DNA of 64,000 nt from Eunapius fragilis (GCA_963681505.1 OY811979.1:4696473-4760472); one strand, 5' to 3'; positions 12,366 to 24,257 are shown, counted from the stretch's first letter. The notes: generated from the letters alone by a model not told the origin. Made by a program: numbers and translations.

Positions 12366-13689
12366 TATAAATAATTCGCCCACTAAACTAGAAACTAGTT
12401 CATTGAGTGGTTTTTTACTGTAGATTTGTGGTGTACTTTGTGTAATGTTATGGGACAGATGTCTGGTACCTTCCTACTCACCTGATCTGAACAACAATGG
12501 GCTCCAGTGCTTCATGTGTGAACTTTAACTGTCTGTATGTGACATATTAATTCTTTTGTATTTAAGTGTATGCTTTCAGAGCATTTTAATCTGACAATGA
12601 AGTCTTGTTTGTAAGGTGTGCTGACCGAAAAGCAAAGTGTAAAATAGCCGCTGGCCCTGAAGTAGACTAAGATGGTTGGAAAACAAAGTTAGTTAGTAAT
12701 ACTTAGTAATACTTATACTCCCTTACTGTTTATGCTGTCATTTCATTTCCATAATTTAAGGAAGCTTTTTTGCACATCAGATAAGCAACCTTTGAAATCA
12801 CATCCCAATATTCAATAGATAAGTAACAAAGGCGAAAGTAACTGGACAAACCTATATTTTAAAAAGATCCCAACAGATCATATCACATAACAATGGTACA
12901 GCGTCACCTCTTAATAAGACATTCACAAAACAGTAACCCACCTCAGCCAATTATTTTCCGAACCCGTAGTTATGTTTGTGGGCGTGTTATGTGGTCTGCT
13001 TAATATTACGCATGCGCATAGCGTTTTGCTTATTGTTGACACCAGATCTTATCGCTAACGGCAAACAGGTACTAAGCGTGTGGTGTGGTACAACCTTACG
13101 CGGTGGGCAACTAAACTAGAAACAGTATTCATTGTGCGGTTGTTGACTGTAGGTCACAGCCCTTTGCGGCTGGACAAAAGGGTCCATAATTAGACAATAC
13201 CGTAAACCATTGCGGCTAGATGCGCCATGGCCTCATTAAAATGGCATTTTTTGATAGAGCTGTATCTTGTTCATTTTACCATCAAATACCTGTTAATCCC
13301 TCCCATTTAACTGATGTATCGTCGTAGTAGAGACTATACCATATGCGCACTCTTCATATCGCAATCCTTAATAACGCGCAGCCAATTTATATATGGATAT
13401 CGTAAGGGAGAGGGGGTACTTCACGCTGATAATACCAAGCACAGACAAATTCTCAGGAACGTCAGCATGCCGCATTGTCAACTATACACATTTAGGTATA
13501 CAGAAACACCATTTAGGTCCAGCCATACTTTTTTTTCACCACACAATAAAGGGTTTTGCTTTTCTATGAATAATGCGGTATTAGTAGCCTTATTCGGTCA
13601 CATAGCCTAGATGGAACACCACATATACCAGCTCCAGAAACTTTGCAGAGCTTGTGGAAACCATTTGGTGGCTAGAGAGATCAAAAGGA
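12366..13689. other. No gene recognised; one short repeated segment
   Basis: ACTAAACTAGAAAC followed by TTCATTG and ACTGTAG occurs at about 12,385-12,425 and again at about 13,109-13,153, so a roughly 60-bp segment is duplicated. Frames such as 13,314-13,610 show no known domain. Confidence 0.5.
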
Positions 13690-15110
13690 GAGCATTCATG
13701 AGAGGGGGTTTATAATGGGTACATGAGGGCAGGGGGTCCAGCTGCTTACTGTGGGAACATGGGGCAGACCAGCTGCTTATAGTAGGTACTTTGGGGCATG
13801 TGCAGGGGGTCCAGCTACTTAGTGAGTACATAGGGGCAGAGAGTACAGTGAGTACACAGGGGCAGGGTCCAGCTGCTTACAGTGGGTACATGGGGGCAGG
13901 GGGGCCAGTTCCTTACAGTGAGTACATGGGGGCAAGGGGGCATGAGTACATGGGGGAGGGGGTCCAGCTGCTTACAGTGGGTACATGGGGGGAAGGGGGC
14001 GTGGGTGCATGGGGAGGGGGTCCAGTTGCTTACAGTGGGTACATGGGGGCAAGGGGGCATGGGTACATGGGGGAGGGGGTCCAGCTGCTTACAGTTGGTA
14101 CATGAGGGTAGGCGTATGTGGGGGCAGTGTCTACCTGCTTACAGTGGGTACATGGGGGCAAGGGGGCCAGTTGCTTAATGGGTACATGGGGACAGGGGTC
14201 CAGCTGCTTACTGTGGGTACATGGGGGCAAGGGGGTCCAGCTGCTTACAGTGGGTACATGGAGGCAAGGGGTCTAGCTGCTTACAGTGGGTACATGGGGG
14301 CAAGGGGGCCAGTTGCTTACAGTGGGTACATGGGGGCAGGGGGGCCAGTTGCTTACAGGGGGCAGGGGAGCCAGTTGCTTACAGTGGGTACATGGGGGAG
14401 GGGGTCCAGCTGCTTACAGTTGGTACATGTGGGCAGGGGGTCCAGCTGCTTACAGTGGACTCATGGGGTAGGAGTTCCAGTTACTTACAGTGGGTACATG
14501 ACGGCAGGGATTCCAGCTGCATACATGTACATGGGGCAGGGGTCCAGCTGCTTACAGTGGGTACATGGGGGAGGGGGTACAGCTGCTTACAGTGGGTACA
14601 TGGGGGAGGGGGTCCAGCTGCTTATAGAGGGTACATGTGGGCAGGGGATCCAGCTGCTCTTAGTGGGTACATGAGAGCAGGAGGTAGCGGTGGGTGTATG
14701 GGGTAGCAGTGGGTGTATGGAGGCAGGGAGTCCAGCTGCTTACATGAAGGCCAGGGGTTCAGCTGCTTACAGTAGACATGTGGGGGAGGAGGTCCGGCTG
14801 CTAACAGTGGGTATATGCATGGGGCTGGAGGTCCAGCTGATTATAGTGGGCACATGGGGACAGGGGATTACAGTGTGGGTACATGGGAACCGCGTGTAAC
14901 AGTGGGTACATGGGGCAGGGGGCAGTCAGGGGGTACAACTGCTTGCAGTGGGTACATGAAGGCAGGGGGTCCAATACATGTACATGGGGCAGGGGGTCCA
15001 ATACATGTACATGGGGCAGGGGGTGCAGCTATTTACAGTGGGTAGGTGGGCTGGGTGTCCAGCTGACAGTGGGTACATAAGGACAGGGGGGTCCAGCTGA
15101 TTTTCACGTC
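13690..15110. repeat. Large degenerate minisatellite, about 36-40-bp units
   Basis: About 35 units built from GGTCCAGCTGCTTACAGTGG and GTACATGGGGGCAGG. Units vary in length and lose or gain G residues. Long plus-strand frames (up to about 229 codons, Gly/Tyr/Met rich) follow the repeat and are not supported as genes. Confidence 0.95.
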
Positions 15111-15189
15111 AACACGTATATGTACCCGGCTAGTTTACACAGCTCAAACTACAGTACACTTCACATGCGTATACCATCGCGAAGAAAAA

Positions 15190-15515
15190 GTATGGCTACA
15201 GTTCCATACTATATGTTGTAAGTTCCTTCTGTCTCCTTTTGTTATTCGCTTCCAACTGGGGTGCAGAATTTGTCTACGTGGTCCAAAAAGTACGTTGAAG
15301 TCGATGCGTTCGTCGAAAAATGGCCGCTTGTAGGAAGCGGTGGAGAGAAAACTAGGCCATGTGACTTTGGCTACAAATAGAACAAAGATACTTCATTCAT
15401 TGTATGGCTTTAAAATGGTGACAAGTTCAAACATGTTAACACGTAGTGCAAGGTTTCTAAGGTTGTCGGTTGTCAAGGGTGGTTGCTAGGGCATTACACC
15501 ACTTTTTCAATATTT
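15190..15515. repeat. Dispersed repeat R1, copy 2
   Basis: Same landmark order as 8,290-8,620: CTATATGTTGTAAGTTCCTTC, GGCTACAAATAGAAC, TTTAAAATGGTG, GTTGCTAGGGCATTAC and TTTTTCAATATTTC. This copy lies about 6.9 kb from copy 1. Confidence 0.6.
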
Positions 15516-15904
15516 CAAGAGGTATGCCTTTTGTCCACAAATTGTATGGCCGCATAGGGCTGTGAGGTTTGCGGTGTTTTATAATTCTTGCGGGTATAAA
15601 AGCGATGACTGGACGGAAATGGGCCCCAATTTGAGTTGCTAAAGATAGCGACTTCAAGAACAAGCGTTTACAATGTATTGTAACTGTCATGAATGCCATC
15701 GGGGGATTACAATTGTACATGCGGGTGAACATCTAAGAAAGGTTTTGCCGTTTGGTCTTTCGAGCGATGTACTTACACTGAATACTAGTACTATGAACAC
15801 GAAGTACCTGGCCCCCTGGGTTTCCCGTTTAACTCAAAGGTCAAACGCTGGCAGCATGCACAATGGCAATATGACACATGACCTACACTGGTCATAATAC
15901 CTGA
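15516..15904. other. No gene recognised
   Basis: Short frames on both strands (for example 15,457-15,732 minus) overlap repeat R1 and show no domain. Confidence 0.5.
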
Positions 15905-16890
15905 CCCATTTTCTACACTCATGGTCACCCTTCTCTGCACTCATGGTCACCCTTCTCCCCACTCATGGTCACCCTTCTCTATACTCATGGTCACCCTTTT
16001 CTGTACTCATGGTCACCCTTCTCTGCACTCATCGTCACCCTTCTCTACACTCATGGTCACCTTTCTCTGCACTCATGGTCATCCTCTACACTCATGGTCA
16101 TCCTCTACACTCATGGTTACCATTCTCTGCACTCATGGTCACCCTTCACTGCATTCATGGTCACCTTTCATTGCTCTCATGGAAACCCTTGTCTACACTC
16201 ATGGTCACCCTTCTTAGCACTCATGGTCACCTTCTCTGCTCTCATGGTCACCCTTCTCTACACTCATGGTCACCCTTCTCTGCAATTATGGTCACCCTTC
16301 ACTGCATTCATGGTCACCTTTCATTGCTCTCATGGAAACCCTTGTCTACACTCATGGTCGCCCTTCTTAGCACTCATGGTCACCTTCTCTGCTCTCATGG
16401 TCACCTATCTCTACACTCATGGTCACCCTTCTCTGCAATCATGGTCACCCTTCTCTGCACTCATGCCCACTCTTCTATACACTCATGGTCACCCTTCTCT
16501 GCACTCATGGTCATCTCTCTCAACACTCATGGTAACCCTTCTCAGCACTCATGGTCACCTTTCTCTACACTCATGCCCACCCTTCTCTACACTCATGGTC
16601 AACCATCTCTGCACTCATGGTCACCCTTCTCTGCACTCATGGTCATCCTCTACACTCATGGTTACCATTCTCTGCACTCATGGTCACCCTTCACTGCATT
16701 CATGGTCACCCTTCTCTGCTCTCATGGAAACTCTTCTCTACACTCATGGTCACCCATCCCTGCACTCATGGTCACCTTTCATTGGTGTCATGGAAACCCT
16801 TGTCTACACTCATGGTCACCCTTCTTAGCACTCATGGTCACCTCTGCTCTCATGGTCACCCTTCTCTGCACTCATGGTCACCCTTCTCTG
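15905..16890. repeat. 22-bp minisatellite, main block
   Basis: About 45 copies of CACTCATGGTCACCCTTCTCTG with variants (shortened units of 16-17 bp, AAACCC for CACCC). Because 22 is not a multiple of three and the unit has no stop in any plus frame, all three plus frames stay open for hundreds of codons; none should be taken as a protein. Confidence 0.97.
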
Positions 16891-17319
16891 CATTCATGTT
16901 AACGTTTAGTTTTGGAATAGAATGCATTTTGTTTTTGTAAACAATAAGTTATACTTTTGCTGGCTAATTTTGTTTGGTGACCTCTATTTAGTCTTGTTAC
17001 TCTGTTCGATCTTGACGTTGCTGTGGAACGAGCACTTATTATTGAACATTCAGCTTGTGATACTACTACTGTCAAATATTTGAAAGGTGAGGCTGCTCAG
17101 ATGAGGTTTTATTTAGAACCACATAAAATAGTAGATGATGTTGAAAGGGGGTGGGGTGTGGTTTGGGGTGGAAGCTTGTTTTGTGGGTAGTAAAATTTAA
17201 AAGATGGATATAGATCAACTGATCATAAGCAGTTTAGAACCACATAGGGCGTAAAATACATAAGAAATGCTAGTTCCTCACTACTGACCATTTAGTCTAG
17301 TGGTTGCTAGATTTTTTAC
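16891..17319. other. No gene recognised
   Basis: Unique AT-rich sequence separating blocks of the 22-bp minisatellite. A phrase with TTTAGAACCACATA recurs at about 17,113 and 17,233. Confidence 0.5.
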
Positions 17320-17410
17320 TCATGGTCACTCCGCACTCATGGTCACCCTTATACCCACTCTTGGTCACCCTTATCTATGCACATGGTCACCCATCTCCCC
17401 ATTCATGGTG
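17320..17410. repeat. 22-bp minisatellite, short degenerate block
   Basis: About four degraded copies of the CTCATGGTCACCC unit separated from the main block by about 430 bp. Confidence 0.85.
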
Positions 17411-18784
17411 ACACAGCGATTCGATTGCTCTGCCGCGGGCCCATAACGTCACGTAATTTCATTTGTAACCCGGACGTTACGGATTACGTTGTCATCAGGC
17501 TTACGTACCTGCGTTCGGACCGATTACTCACGGGAATAGAATTACGGTCGTAATCTTCATCCGTGTGTTTGCGCTTGAGTACGTGAGCAACAACCGCAAG
17601 ACTCCGTTATTACACCGTGATTTCATTCCCGTCCTCACGATAATGACTCGTTTCCAGTAGTAACATGCATTAATAAATTACCCAGCAATTTCTTTCAAAT
17701 AAAATTTAATAACCTTTTACATATGCATATGCAGAGGGGAATATAGCAATGTTACAAGTAGAGCCAATTGAAGAGATCATGGCAGAAGCCTCATCCACCC
17801 AGGCTACATATGCCTAGCCAAATAGAGCACTAATAAAACACACGCATGCTGAACGATCTGCTCTACCTGGTACAATGAATACTCCTTCATGGCGTGCTTG
17901 ATCCTGCCGCCTGCATGCTCGCAGCTAGAGAGGCCTTAACTCTTGTATACGTAGGATCGCTTGGCACGCCTAGCTGAATCGTCACTTATTAGGGTCGATA
18001 CAGGGTTAAATTTTAAAATTCACCAACAGCCTTTTATAAAAACCTCCTCTTTATCGATGTTCTTCTATTCAATCCTGCTAAGAGACGCTAGGTGTGAAAG
18101 AAAAAGCAATCCACTACAGAGGAGCGCTGTAAAAATCTGCCTGTGAAGAAGCCGCTAAAATTCACGGATCAGTGTAGTTTTCCTCAACTGGGGTGATACA
18201 ACTGTAGGCAACCGATTGACCTGCAAGGCATTTGACACGCGGGGTAAAACAAAAAACCTCATCGTGTTGGTGTCATACCTTGTTTGACTAGTTTGTTTCA
18301 GAGCCTTACTAGAAAACACATACCTATGTCGAGCGCAATATTTATCAGTACGCAGCGCAACATGCACTCTTTAAACGAAGTATGCCACTTACTAGTACAT
18401 CGTAGAATGAATGGCTACCAGCAGCAAACGTACACGTGTAAAACGTGCCCCTCCTGAGGGCTGCAAAAAATGTAAAAAGGCAGAATACATACGATGGGTT
18501 TTCTATCTCACCATACTTTTGTAGAGAACACGGGATTAATGAAACATGTCTCGAAACAGCCATTTTGCCAAAAAGGTCATCTAATACTGGCGGAAACGAA
18601 AATATAACAGAATCACCAGGGCACTTTGTGAACATTTAGAATAATTAGAGGATATTGAATGGGCGTTACGTACATTTGAGTCTGAGTACGAGGCCCATTT
18701 TGGTTTGTGATGCCCGTAAACATTCGTTACGTGAACTCCCTGTTGGTCTGATAAAATTCATACGCAATCAGATGCCTGAATTGC
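17411..18784. other. No gene recognised
   Basis: CpG-containing unique sequence (17,420-17,660) followed by AT-rich DNA. Frames of 60-96 codons show no domain. Confidence 0.45.
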
Positions 18785-19075
18785 TGTGTGATCCTCTGCA
18801 CTCATCTGCACCCTTCTCTGCACTCATGGTCACCCTTCTCTGCACTCATGGTCACCCTTCTCTGCACTCATGATCACCCTTCTCTACACTCATGGTCACC
18901 CTTCTCTGCACTTATGGTCACCCTTCTCTGCACCCATGGTCACTCTTCCCTGCACTCATGGTCACCCTTCTCTGCACCTTCTCTGCACTCATGGTCACCC
19001 TTCTCTACACTCATAGTCACCCTTCTCTGCACTCATGGTCACCCTTCTCTGTACTCATGGTCACCCTTCTCAGGG
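18785..19075. repeat. 22-bp minisatellite, second block
   Basis: About 13 copies of the same CTCATGGTCACCCTTCTCTG unit as 15,905-16,890, entered through CCTCTGCACTCATCTGCACC. The block ends abruptly where a hAT-like terminus (CAGGGCTCGAAAT) begins. Confidence 0.95.
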
Positions 19076-19745
19076 CTCGAAATAGCGGCCAACACATTGG
19101 CAATTTTCGGACAAATCATTGTAATGTCTGGGCAAAATTAATATTGATTGGTAATTAATGTCCGGACAAAATGGCGGATGCTGTAAATGACAGTGATAGT
19201 CCCCCACCAGCCAAGAAGCCAGTGGTGGATCCAGGGGGGGGGGGGGGCACCGGGGGCCCGTGTTCGTCTAATTAATATATATTCATAGTCGCGCAATATA
19301 GTGTTCTAAATTGCATTTTGAACGTACAGCTACCAAAAGCGTCCGTGCCCCCCTCTCGCACCCACCCCTTTTCGGTGAACCACGCCCATTTTTCGCTTAA
19401 TTATAACTTGTCATTATTGGTGGCCTCCCCCCTATCAAAATTCCTGGATCCGCCCTTGGAAGCGTGCAGTTTGCTATGGAAATGGTAGAGAAATGGATAA
19501 AGGAAAACGATCGATCGTTCAGCACGACTATCTGGATAATATTTGATAGTGATAGACACGACCATGTATTTAAAACACACTTTCGTGTAATGTTTGCAGG
19601 CACTATAAAGATAAACTGCTTGGTATACATAACTACCATCCTGCGTTCGTGGAGGAGACAAGTAATGTCAGAGCCTCTTCTTTTAAAGACCATGCTGTGA
19701 CAGACATGCGCAAGCGTGCAATGGCTTTTTTTTTCAGAATAGCAC
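19076..19745 (+). pseudogene. hAT / ZNF862-like gene, 5' fragment with TTF-type zinc finger
   Basis: The fragment starts with a hAT-style end (CAGGGCTCGAAATAGCGG) and an ATG at about 19,171 (MADAVNDSDSPPP...). After an inserted MITE, the frame carries VEKWIKENDRSFSTTIW and then, shifted, KDKLLGIHNYHPAFVEETSN and SSFKDHAVTDMRKRAM. These phrases are characteristic of the N-terminal TTF-type zinc finger found on ZNF862/ZMYM-like hAT-derived proteins. The transposase part does not follow on this strand, so this is a broken 5' fragment. It faces the minus-strand hAT gene at 19,975-21,425. Confidence 0.6.
19220..19458. mobile_element. MITE with CAGTGG...GGATCCAGG ends inside the zinc-finger fragment
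   Basis: Left end CAGTGGTGGATCCAGG and right end (inverted) CAAGGGCGGATCCAGG match at most positions. A 5-bp repeat GAAGC flanks it (19,215-19,219 and 19,459-19,463). The interior is AT-rich with a G run. It interrupts the coding region just after the PPPAKK segment. hAT affinity is inferred from the end sequence. Confidence 0.7.
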
Positions 19746-19974
19746 AACATTGACAACAAACGTCACGGAGTCACCAATTGTAACATCGTTACTCTGTTTT
19801 TCGATGGATCCTACCACACAAGGTCAAATAAAACGTATAATTACATCGGAGATCACTTACATGTATGCATATTATACAACTTAATAAAATTTGTATAGGT
19901 ACTGGGGGAATCGGCAGGACAAATGTGAGCCACTCAGTAGGGTCTGTCTGTGCCAATGACCGTAGAGTGGTCAA

Positions 19975-21425
19975 AGATTGCTGATTGTCATAATGATGTC
20001 CACATCACTGTTTTGCAGAGTCAAGCTAAGAAGTGACACTGGTTTCAGAGCATCTGTATACATTGCACAGCCAATCAATGTCTTTGCTGCCTTCCACTTC
20101 ACTAGGTACATGTAGCCTTTCAGCTTGGCTCTATCAGTGGTCTTGATAGATTTGTCATCAATTAAAGCGTGCAGATGGACAATGTAGGCTCCATATCTGT
20201 CTACTACGCGTTGTAGAGCCTTCCTCTTGTGAGAAATCCACCTAGTTCCATGGCATCGAGTTGGAAGGTTACCTCCTTTAGGGAAATCAAAAACATGCTG
20301 AAGGTTCTTAACAATATTGGCAAGGTCAGTATACTTTTTGGGCGATTTCTCATAAAGATAATATACTGTAGACGAAGCAGCATTTCTTCAATGTATGTAA
20401 ACAAAGGGCTACAAAATGCATCGTTGCATGACAATTCTAAACGATGCGCAAAACACCACGCCCAAAACAGCCATGGTAAAGCACGTTGTAATTGTTCCCT
20501 AACACCATTGCAGTCAGATATGTTAACAGAGGCTCCATCTGAACTACCTCCAACTAATACAGGCATGTTTTTCACATTAAGAACACTAGCCTGATCAAGT
20601 AGATCTGTCACACCAAGTGGTTGCAGGGCATGTTTAAGTGATCCTATTAGTCCAGTGGCATCTGCTCTGTTTGGACTATGGACAGACCAATATCTAGTGA
20701 CTGAAGTAATTTCTCTTGTGTCATCATTCTTGCAACTAGTCAATAGTACAACCATTTCATCTTCTACATTGCCAGCATCAGTTGAACCATCCATCATTAT
20801 GCTATAAAAGAAACATTTTCGGATTGCAAGGCTTTTAAGAAACACTTCACGCTGTGCTTGAGCTATATAGCTAGTAAATGCCTTAGCAGAGTCAGGTGTG
20901 CTATACTCAAAACCCAAGTCAACACCATGTTGAGCTTCTAATTCTAGCAGCGATGGATATTTGGCAAAAGGAAGACTTTTCTTAGCCATAACAAAACAGA
21001 GGTCAAACTTCCGTCGCATTCGTGAACGTGTTTTGTCATCCATTTGCCACAAAGACGCTACAATTGGAGACGACATCGCTAGAGGCATGGTCGACGACGT
21101 TACTGACCTTTTGGTTGGTGGAGCCGGTTATCCATGTGGTGGTGAAATTCTTTAACGACTGGATGTTAGCTTCATAAGCATCTCAATACAGATATTGCAC
21201 TGTACGCTTATGTGTGTCCAGGTGACAGCGAAGCCAAGTCAACGTTTGATGCTCTTTGTCGAACTTGTGTTGCCAATTTTCGAAAGTGCTCTTCGATACC
21301 TGCCTCCTTTTTAGATGCACTTCCACATTCATCTGCTCCTTGATCTTCACTAAAACATGCGTCTCGTTTGCGGTTGGCCATTGTGTCTGATTTATTAACC
21401 AAATGATCAGACAATTAGCTAACAA
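19975..21425 (-). pseudogene. ZNF862-like hAT transposase, frameshifted and truncated
   Basis: Reading leftward: an N-terminal part near 21,400-21,190 has TTF-finger-like text (FDKEHQTLTWLRCHLD, in two frames). The body at 21,088-20,204 (294 codons) has DGSTD, a GASVN segment and CFAHRLELS, typical of the RNase-H-fold region of ZNF862/ZMYM-like hAT transposases. Past a frame break near 20,210 the homology continues with ALQRVVDRYGAYIVHL and LKGYMYLVKWKAAKTLIGCA to a stop at about 19,979. The C-terminal hAT dimerisation region is not visible. At least two frame breaks make it a pseudogene. No matching right-hand terminal repeat was found. Confidence 0.75.
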
Positions 21426-21459
21426 ATGTCCGATGTCCGACCGTTATAATTGTCACTGT

Positions 21460-21500
21460 ATGGTGTCCTCTGCACTCATTTACACCCTTCTCTACTTTAG
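21460..21500. repeat. 22-bp minisatellite remnant
   Basis: CCTCTGCACTCATTTACACCCTTCTCTAC repeats, in order, the entry sequence of the second minisatellite block at 18,790, just beyond the minus-strand hAT fragment. Confidence 0.6.
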
Positions 21501-21599
21501 AGTGGAAGGCCCACACAGCAGTTGACTGCATGGTAATAGAAAAGTACATTTACTTGACTACATGTTCATTTATGTGAATCCTATTCACAGATATGTCAT

Positions 21600-22160
21600 C
21601 CAAAACCTCCACATAAGGCGTCACCCACAACAGGAAGACCAGCCCACAATAGCCCTGCTAAGATAATTGCAGCCATACGTACAATAGCATCTCCCAATCA
21701 TGATGTCGGTCTTCTTGTAAGATGAACATTATAGTGACCAGTTCAAACAACCCTCTTATCCTTGACCAACTTTGGTGTCCTTTGTGTCTGACAATTGTGC
21801 ATCAACTGCTTGCGCTGCCATGTACATGTAGGGCACTAGACTGCACAAATTGCAGGTTCATGGCCTCCAACTGCAGTGAGGTCAAGTGTCTATGCTGCAT
21901 CATAGATACTCCTCTGGCTCCTACTTAGCTGAAGCCTGCACCACCACTCCTTCAGACACTGCTGATGGATATAGGGTACAGTGCGAGCAAACCTGTGGGA
22001 AGGAGGTATGGATTTGTGAGTACAGCACTCACAAGTGTGCAGAAGTGCCTCGACCTTCAGATGCTGATGTGCAGACAAGCATGTCACAGTTCAGTACACT
22101 GGCCTCCACCCGCTCTCGAGTCTCAACCAATCACAATACCTACTGGAGGAACTGTTGAGT
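21600..22160 (+). pseudogene. RING-like zinc-finger fragment
   Basis: A frame with NSPAKIIAAIRTIASPNHD is followed in another frame by LWCPLCLTIVHQLLALPC and a Cys series (C-x2-C, then C-x-C, C-x2-C, C-x2-C) resembling a RING finger but with one His replaced by Cys and unusual spacing. A further frame carries a second Cys/His cluster (VQCEQTCGKEVWICEY). The frame changes twice. Similar RING plus second-finger modules occur in RAG1-like and TRAF-like invertebrate proteins; no recombinase core is present, so no family is assigned. Confidence 0.35.
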
Positions 22161-22259
22161 ACAACTAAAAGAGTACCTGCTTTCTATAGCTTCACAAAAC
22201 GTGGCAGCGATTCCTAACCCCAAATGATACCGTTAGATATTTCAGCAACGCGCATCTTT

Positions 22260-22600
22260 AGCCCCAAAAATGTTGGCTACAAGCAGATACCCGAATCAGT
22301 TAGTAGCTTCTGTTTTCTCTAAGATTTAGTTTGAATCAAACCTTTCTATGGATCAGGAGCGTGGAAAAGAGTAGAGGTGCGTCGAGTTTTACTCGCTTTC
22401 ACGAGCCATAACTTGCCATAGCATCAAAACTGTGACAGGAGAAATGCAGTGTATGTAGAATAATGACGCTTCTTTTGTTTTGAGGTTTTAAATGGCGCCG
22501 GTATAATTCTTGTTTTTTGTACAGGAGGCTCATGTTTTTAATGTCTGTGGTTGTCTAGGACGTTGCTAAGGGAATACGTAATCATTTCAATATTTGGGTT
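22260..22600. repeat. Dispersed repeat R1, copy 3 (most diverged)
   Basis: Keeps GGTTTTAAATGGCG, GTTGTCTAGGACGTTGCTAAGGG and AATCATTTCAATATTTGG in the same order and spacing as copies 1 and 2, about 7.0 kb beyond copy 2. Confidence 0.45.
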
Positions 22601-23485
22601 ATAAACCTAACATATGGCTGCAAACACCCGTGCTGTTGTACGCACTTCTTTATGTCTGTTTGGTTTTGGGTATCAGCTGCGTCGAATCAAATTTGCGTAC
22701 CTTGATAACTTAGTTGCTAGTAGAGTAGAACAAATCCAGATCCAGAGTAGAGAGCAGTGAGCAGTGTACACAAAATATGTGCTAATTGAAAGAATAACAA
22801 AAACATCGTTTTATTCTTATCTGAACCTGCGTCAGCAGGTTCAATATAGGATTGATTGAGGAGTGATGAATGTCATTAAAATTTTTAAATCGCGTCGGGA
22901 GGGACAACGAAGAAACGGATTGCTTATCACTTTGCAGCTATCGAACGACAACACCAAGATCTACGTTTTCGTGCTAGTTTCATGTCATTAAACTATGCGC
23001 TTCCAGACAAACAAAAAACCTGCTTCTCGTGCCCATTCCCAAAAAAATTGTTGGTCGTCGTCGTCTTCTTCTCCGTCAAGTATAACTCACGCTAGGAATG
23101 GTTTTAAAGAACGGCAATGATACCAAACGCTTCAGAATTTACCGGCGCGGTGCCCCTTAAGGTCATAATTGAGAAAGAAGCTACAACGAAAAAGTATCAT
23201 ATACGGTATGGGTATACTAAATACCTGCGAGCTGTGCATTTAATAATCCTGAAAAATTGAAATAGGCCTATATTTAGCCCATACAACAGACCGTGCACTA
23301 TATGTTGAGACGTAAGTGGGCTAAATTTTTTACATACTAGTACGTATTTATTAAAGTTATATAGTAACTTGTGGTCGGGGCAATGCACAAAGCGTTCGTA
23401 AGGTATAGACATTTGTCCATTGCACATCGTTCCTCATCACATTACAGTTATGAAGCTTCGTTGACACGGAGAAAAAAAAACTTAT
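22601..23485. other. No gene recognised; degraded MITE arm near 23,240-23,340
   Basis: At 23,250-23,330, AATTGAAATAGGCCTATATT and GTGGGCTAAATTTTT correspond to the centre of the foldback element at 23,486, so an older copy lies beside it. The rest holds nothing I can name. Confidence 0.5.
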
Positions 23486-23790
23486 GAAACAAGTAAATAA
23501 AAACCTTCTCTAACGAGAAAGTTGGTGGGCATATAGGATTGACAATGGTGGTGTAAAAAGCACGGAAACAAGTGTGACAGAAATTTTACTGCAAAATTGA
23601 AATAGGCCTATATTTAGCCCACTCACATTTAGGCAGCGCACGCCTGAGAAAATGGGCTAAATATATAGGCCTATTTCAATTTTGCAGTAAAATTTCTGTC
23701 ACACTTGTTTCCGTGCTTTTTACACCACCATTGTCAATCCTATATGCCCACCAACTTTCTCGTTAGAGAAGGTTTTTATTTACTTGTTTC
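23486..23790. mobile_element. Foldback MITE with 136-bp arms
   Basis: The arms at 23,486-23,621 and 23,653-23,790 are near-perfect inverted copies (starting GAAACAAGTAAATAAAAACC), separated by only about 31 bp. The right arm has two extra bases within its ATATATAGG word. It is noncoding, and transcription would give a long hairpin. No confident target duplication was found. Confidence 0.9.
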
Positions 23791-24121
23791 AAATGAAATG
23801 ACTCATAAAAAGACTATAAAGGGCCTGCAGAATAAGCACTTTTCAATGGTCATGTGATATCAGTACAATTTCATGATTACACAGCTTTAAAATTTATTGG
23901 CATAAACACACATGAATCACAAATCGTCCTTTTCACACTGGAGAAGGGTAATCTAGTCTGTCAATTGGATCTCATTCTTGCTTCATCTCTATGGTCTGGT
24001 TAACCTACAGCACATTCTTTAGTTTTGCTTTCCATTCTTTCCAAGGGAGAGAGTTTAGCGCAACGCTAGTGTTGAGAACGTTAGTTTGGTACGAGAAGTG
24101 TCAGTCAACTACTAGATATTG
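23791..24121. other. No gene recognised
   Basis: AT-rich flank of the Ty3/Gypsy insertion. Confidence 0.5.
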
Positions 24122-24125
24122 CTAT

Positions 24126-24257
24126 TGTAACAGACTTGGCGGTAGCAGCATACAAAGATCATTGAAGGTAACAATACATGCACATATATAGGACACAACA
24201 CGCATGCGCACACGATCAAGGTTCAAGGTTCATATTAGTCATACAATGGGTGCTACA
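24126..24257 (-). repeat. 3' LTR of Ty3/Gypsy element 1
   Basis: 132 bp, identical base for base to 29,103-29,234. On the element strand it begins TGTAGCACCC and ends GTCTGTTACA. Short LTRs like this must hold a compact promoter. Confidence 0.95.

Noticed and set aside
13985..14706. Gly/Tyr/Met-rich frames of 160-229 codons
   Set aside because: Produced by the minisatellite at 13,690-15,110; several overlapping frames show the same repeat text.
15943..16902. Open frames of 287-319 codons rich in His, Ser and Leu
   Set aside because: They are translations of the 22-bp minisatellite, open in all three plus frames because the unit lacks stops.
19464..19700. Resemblance to the end of a Macro domain
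   Set aside because: The neighbouring YKDKLLG...FKDHAVTDM text fits an N-terminal TTF-type finger of ZNF862-like hAT genes much better.
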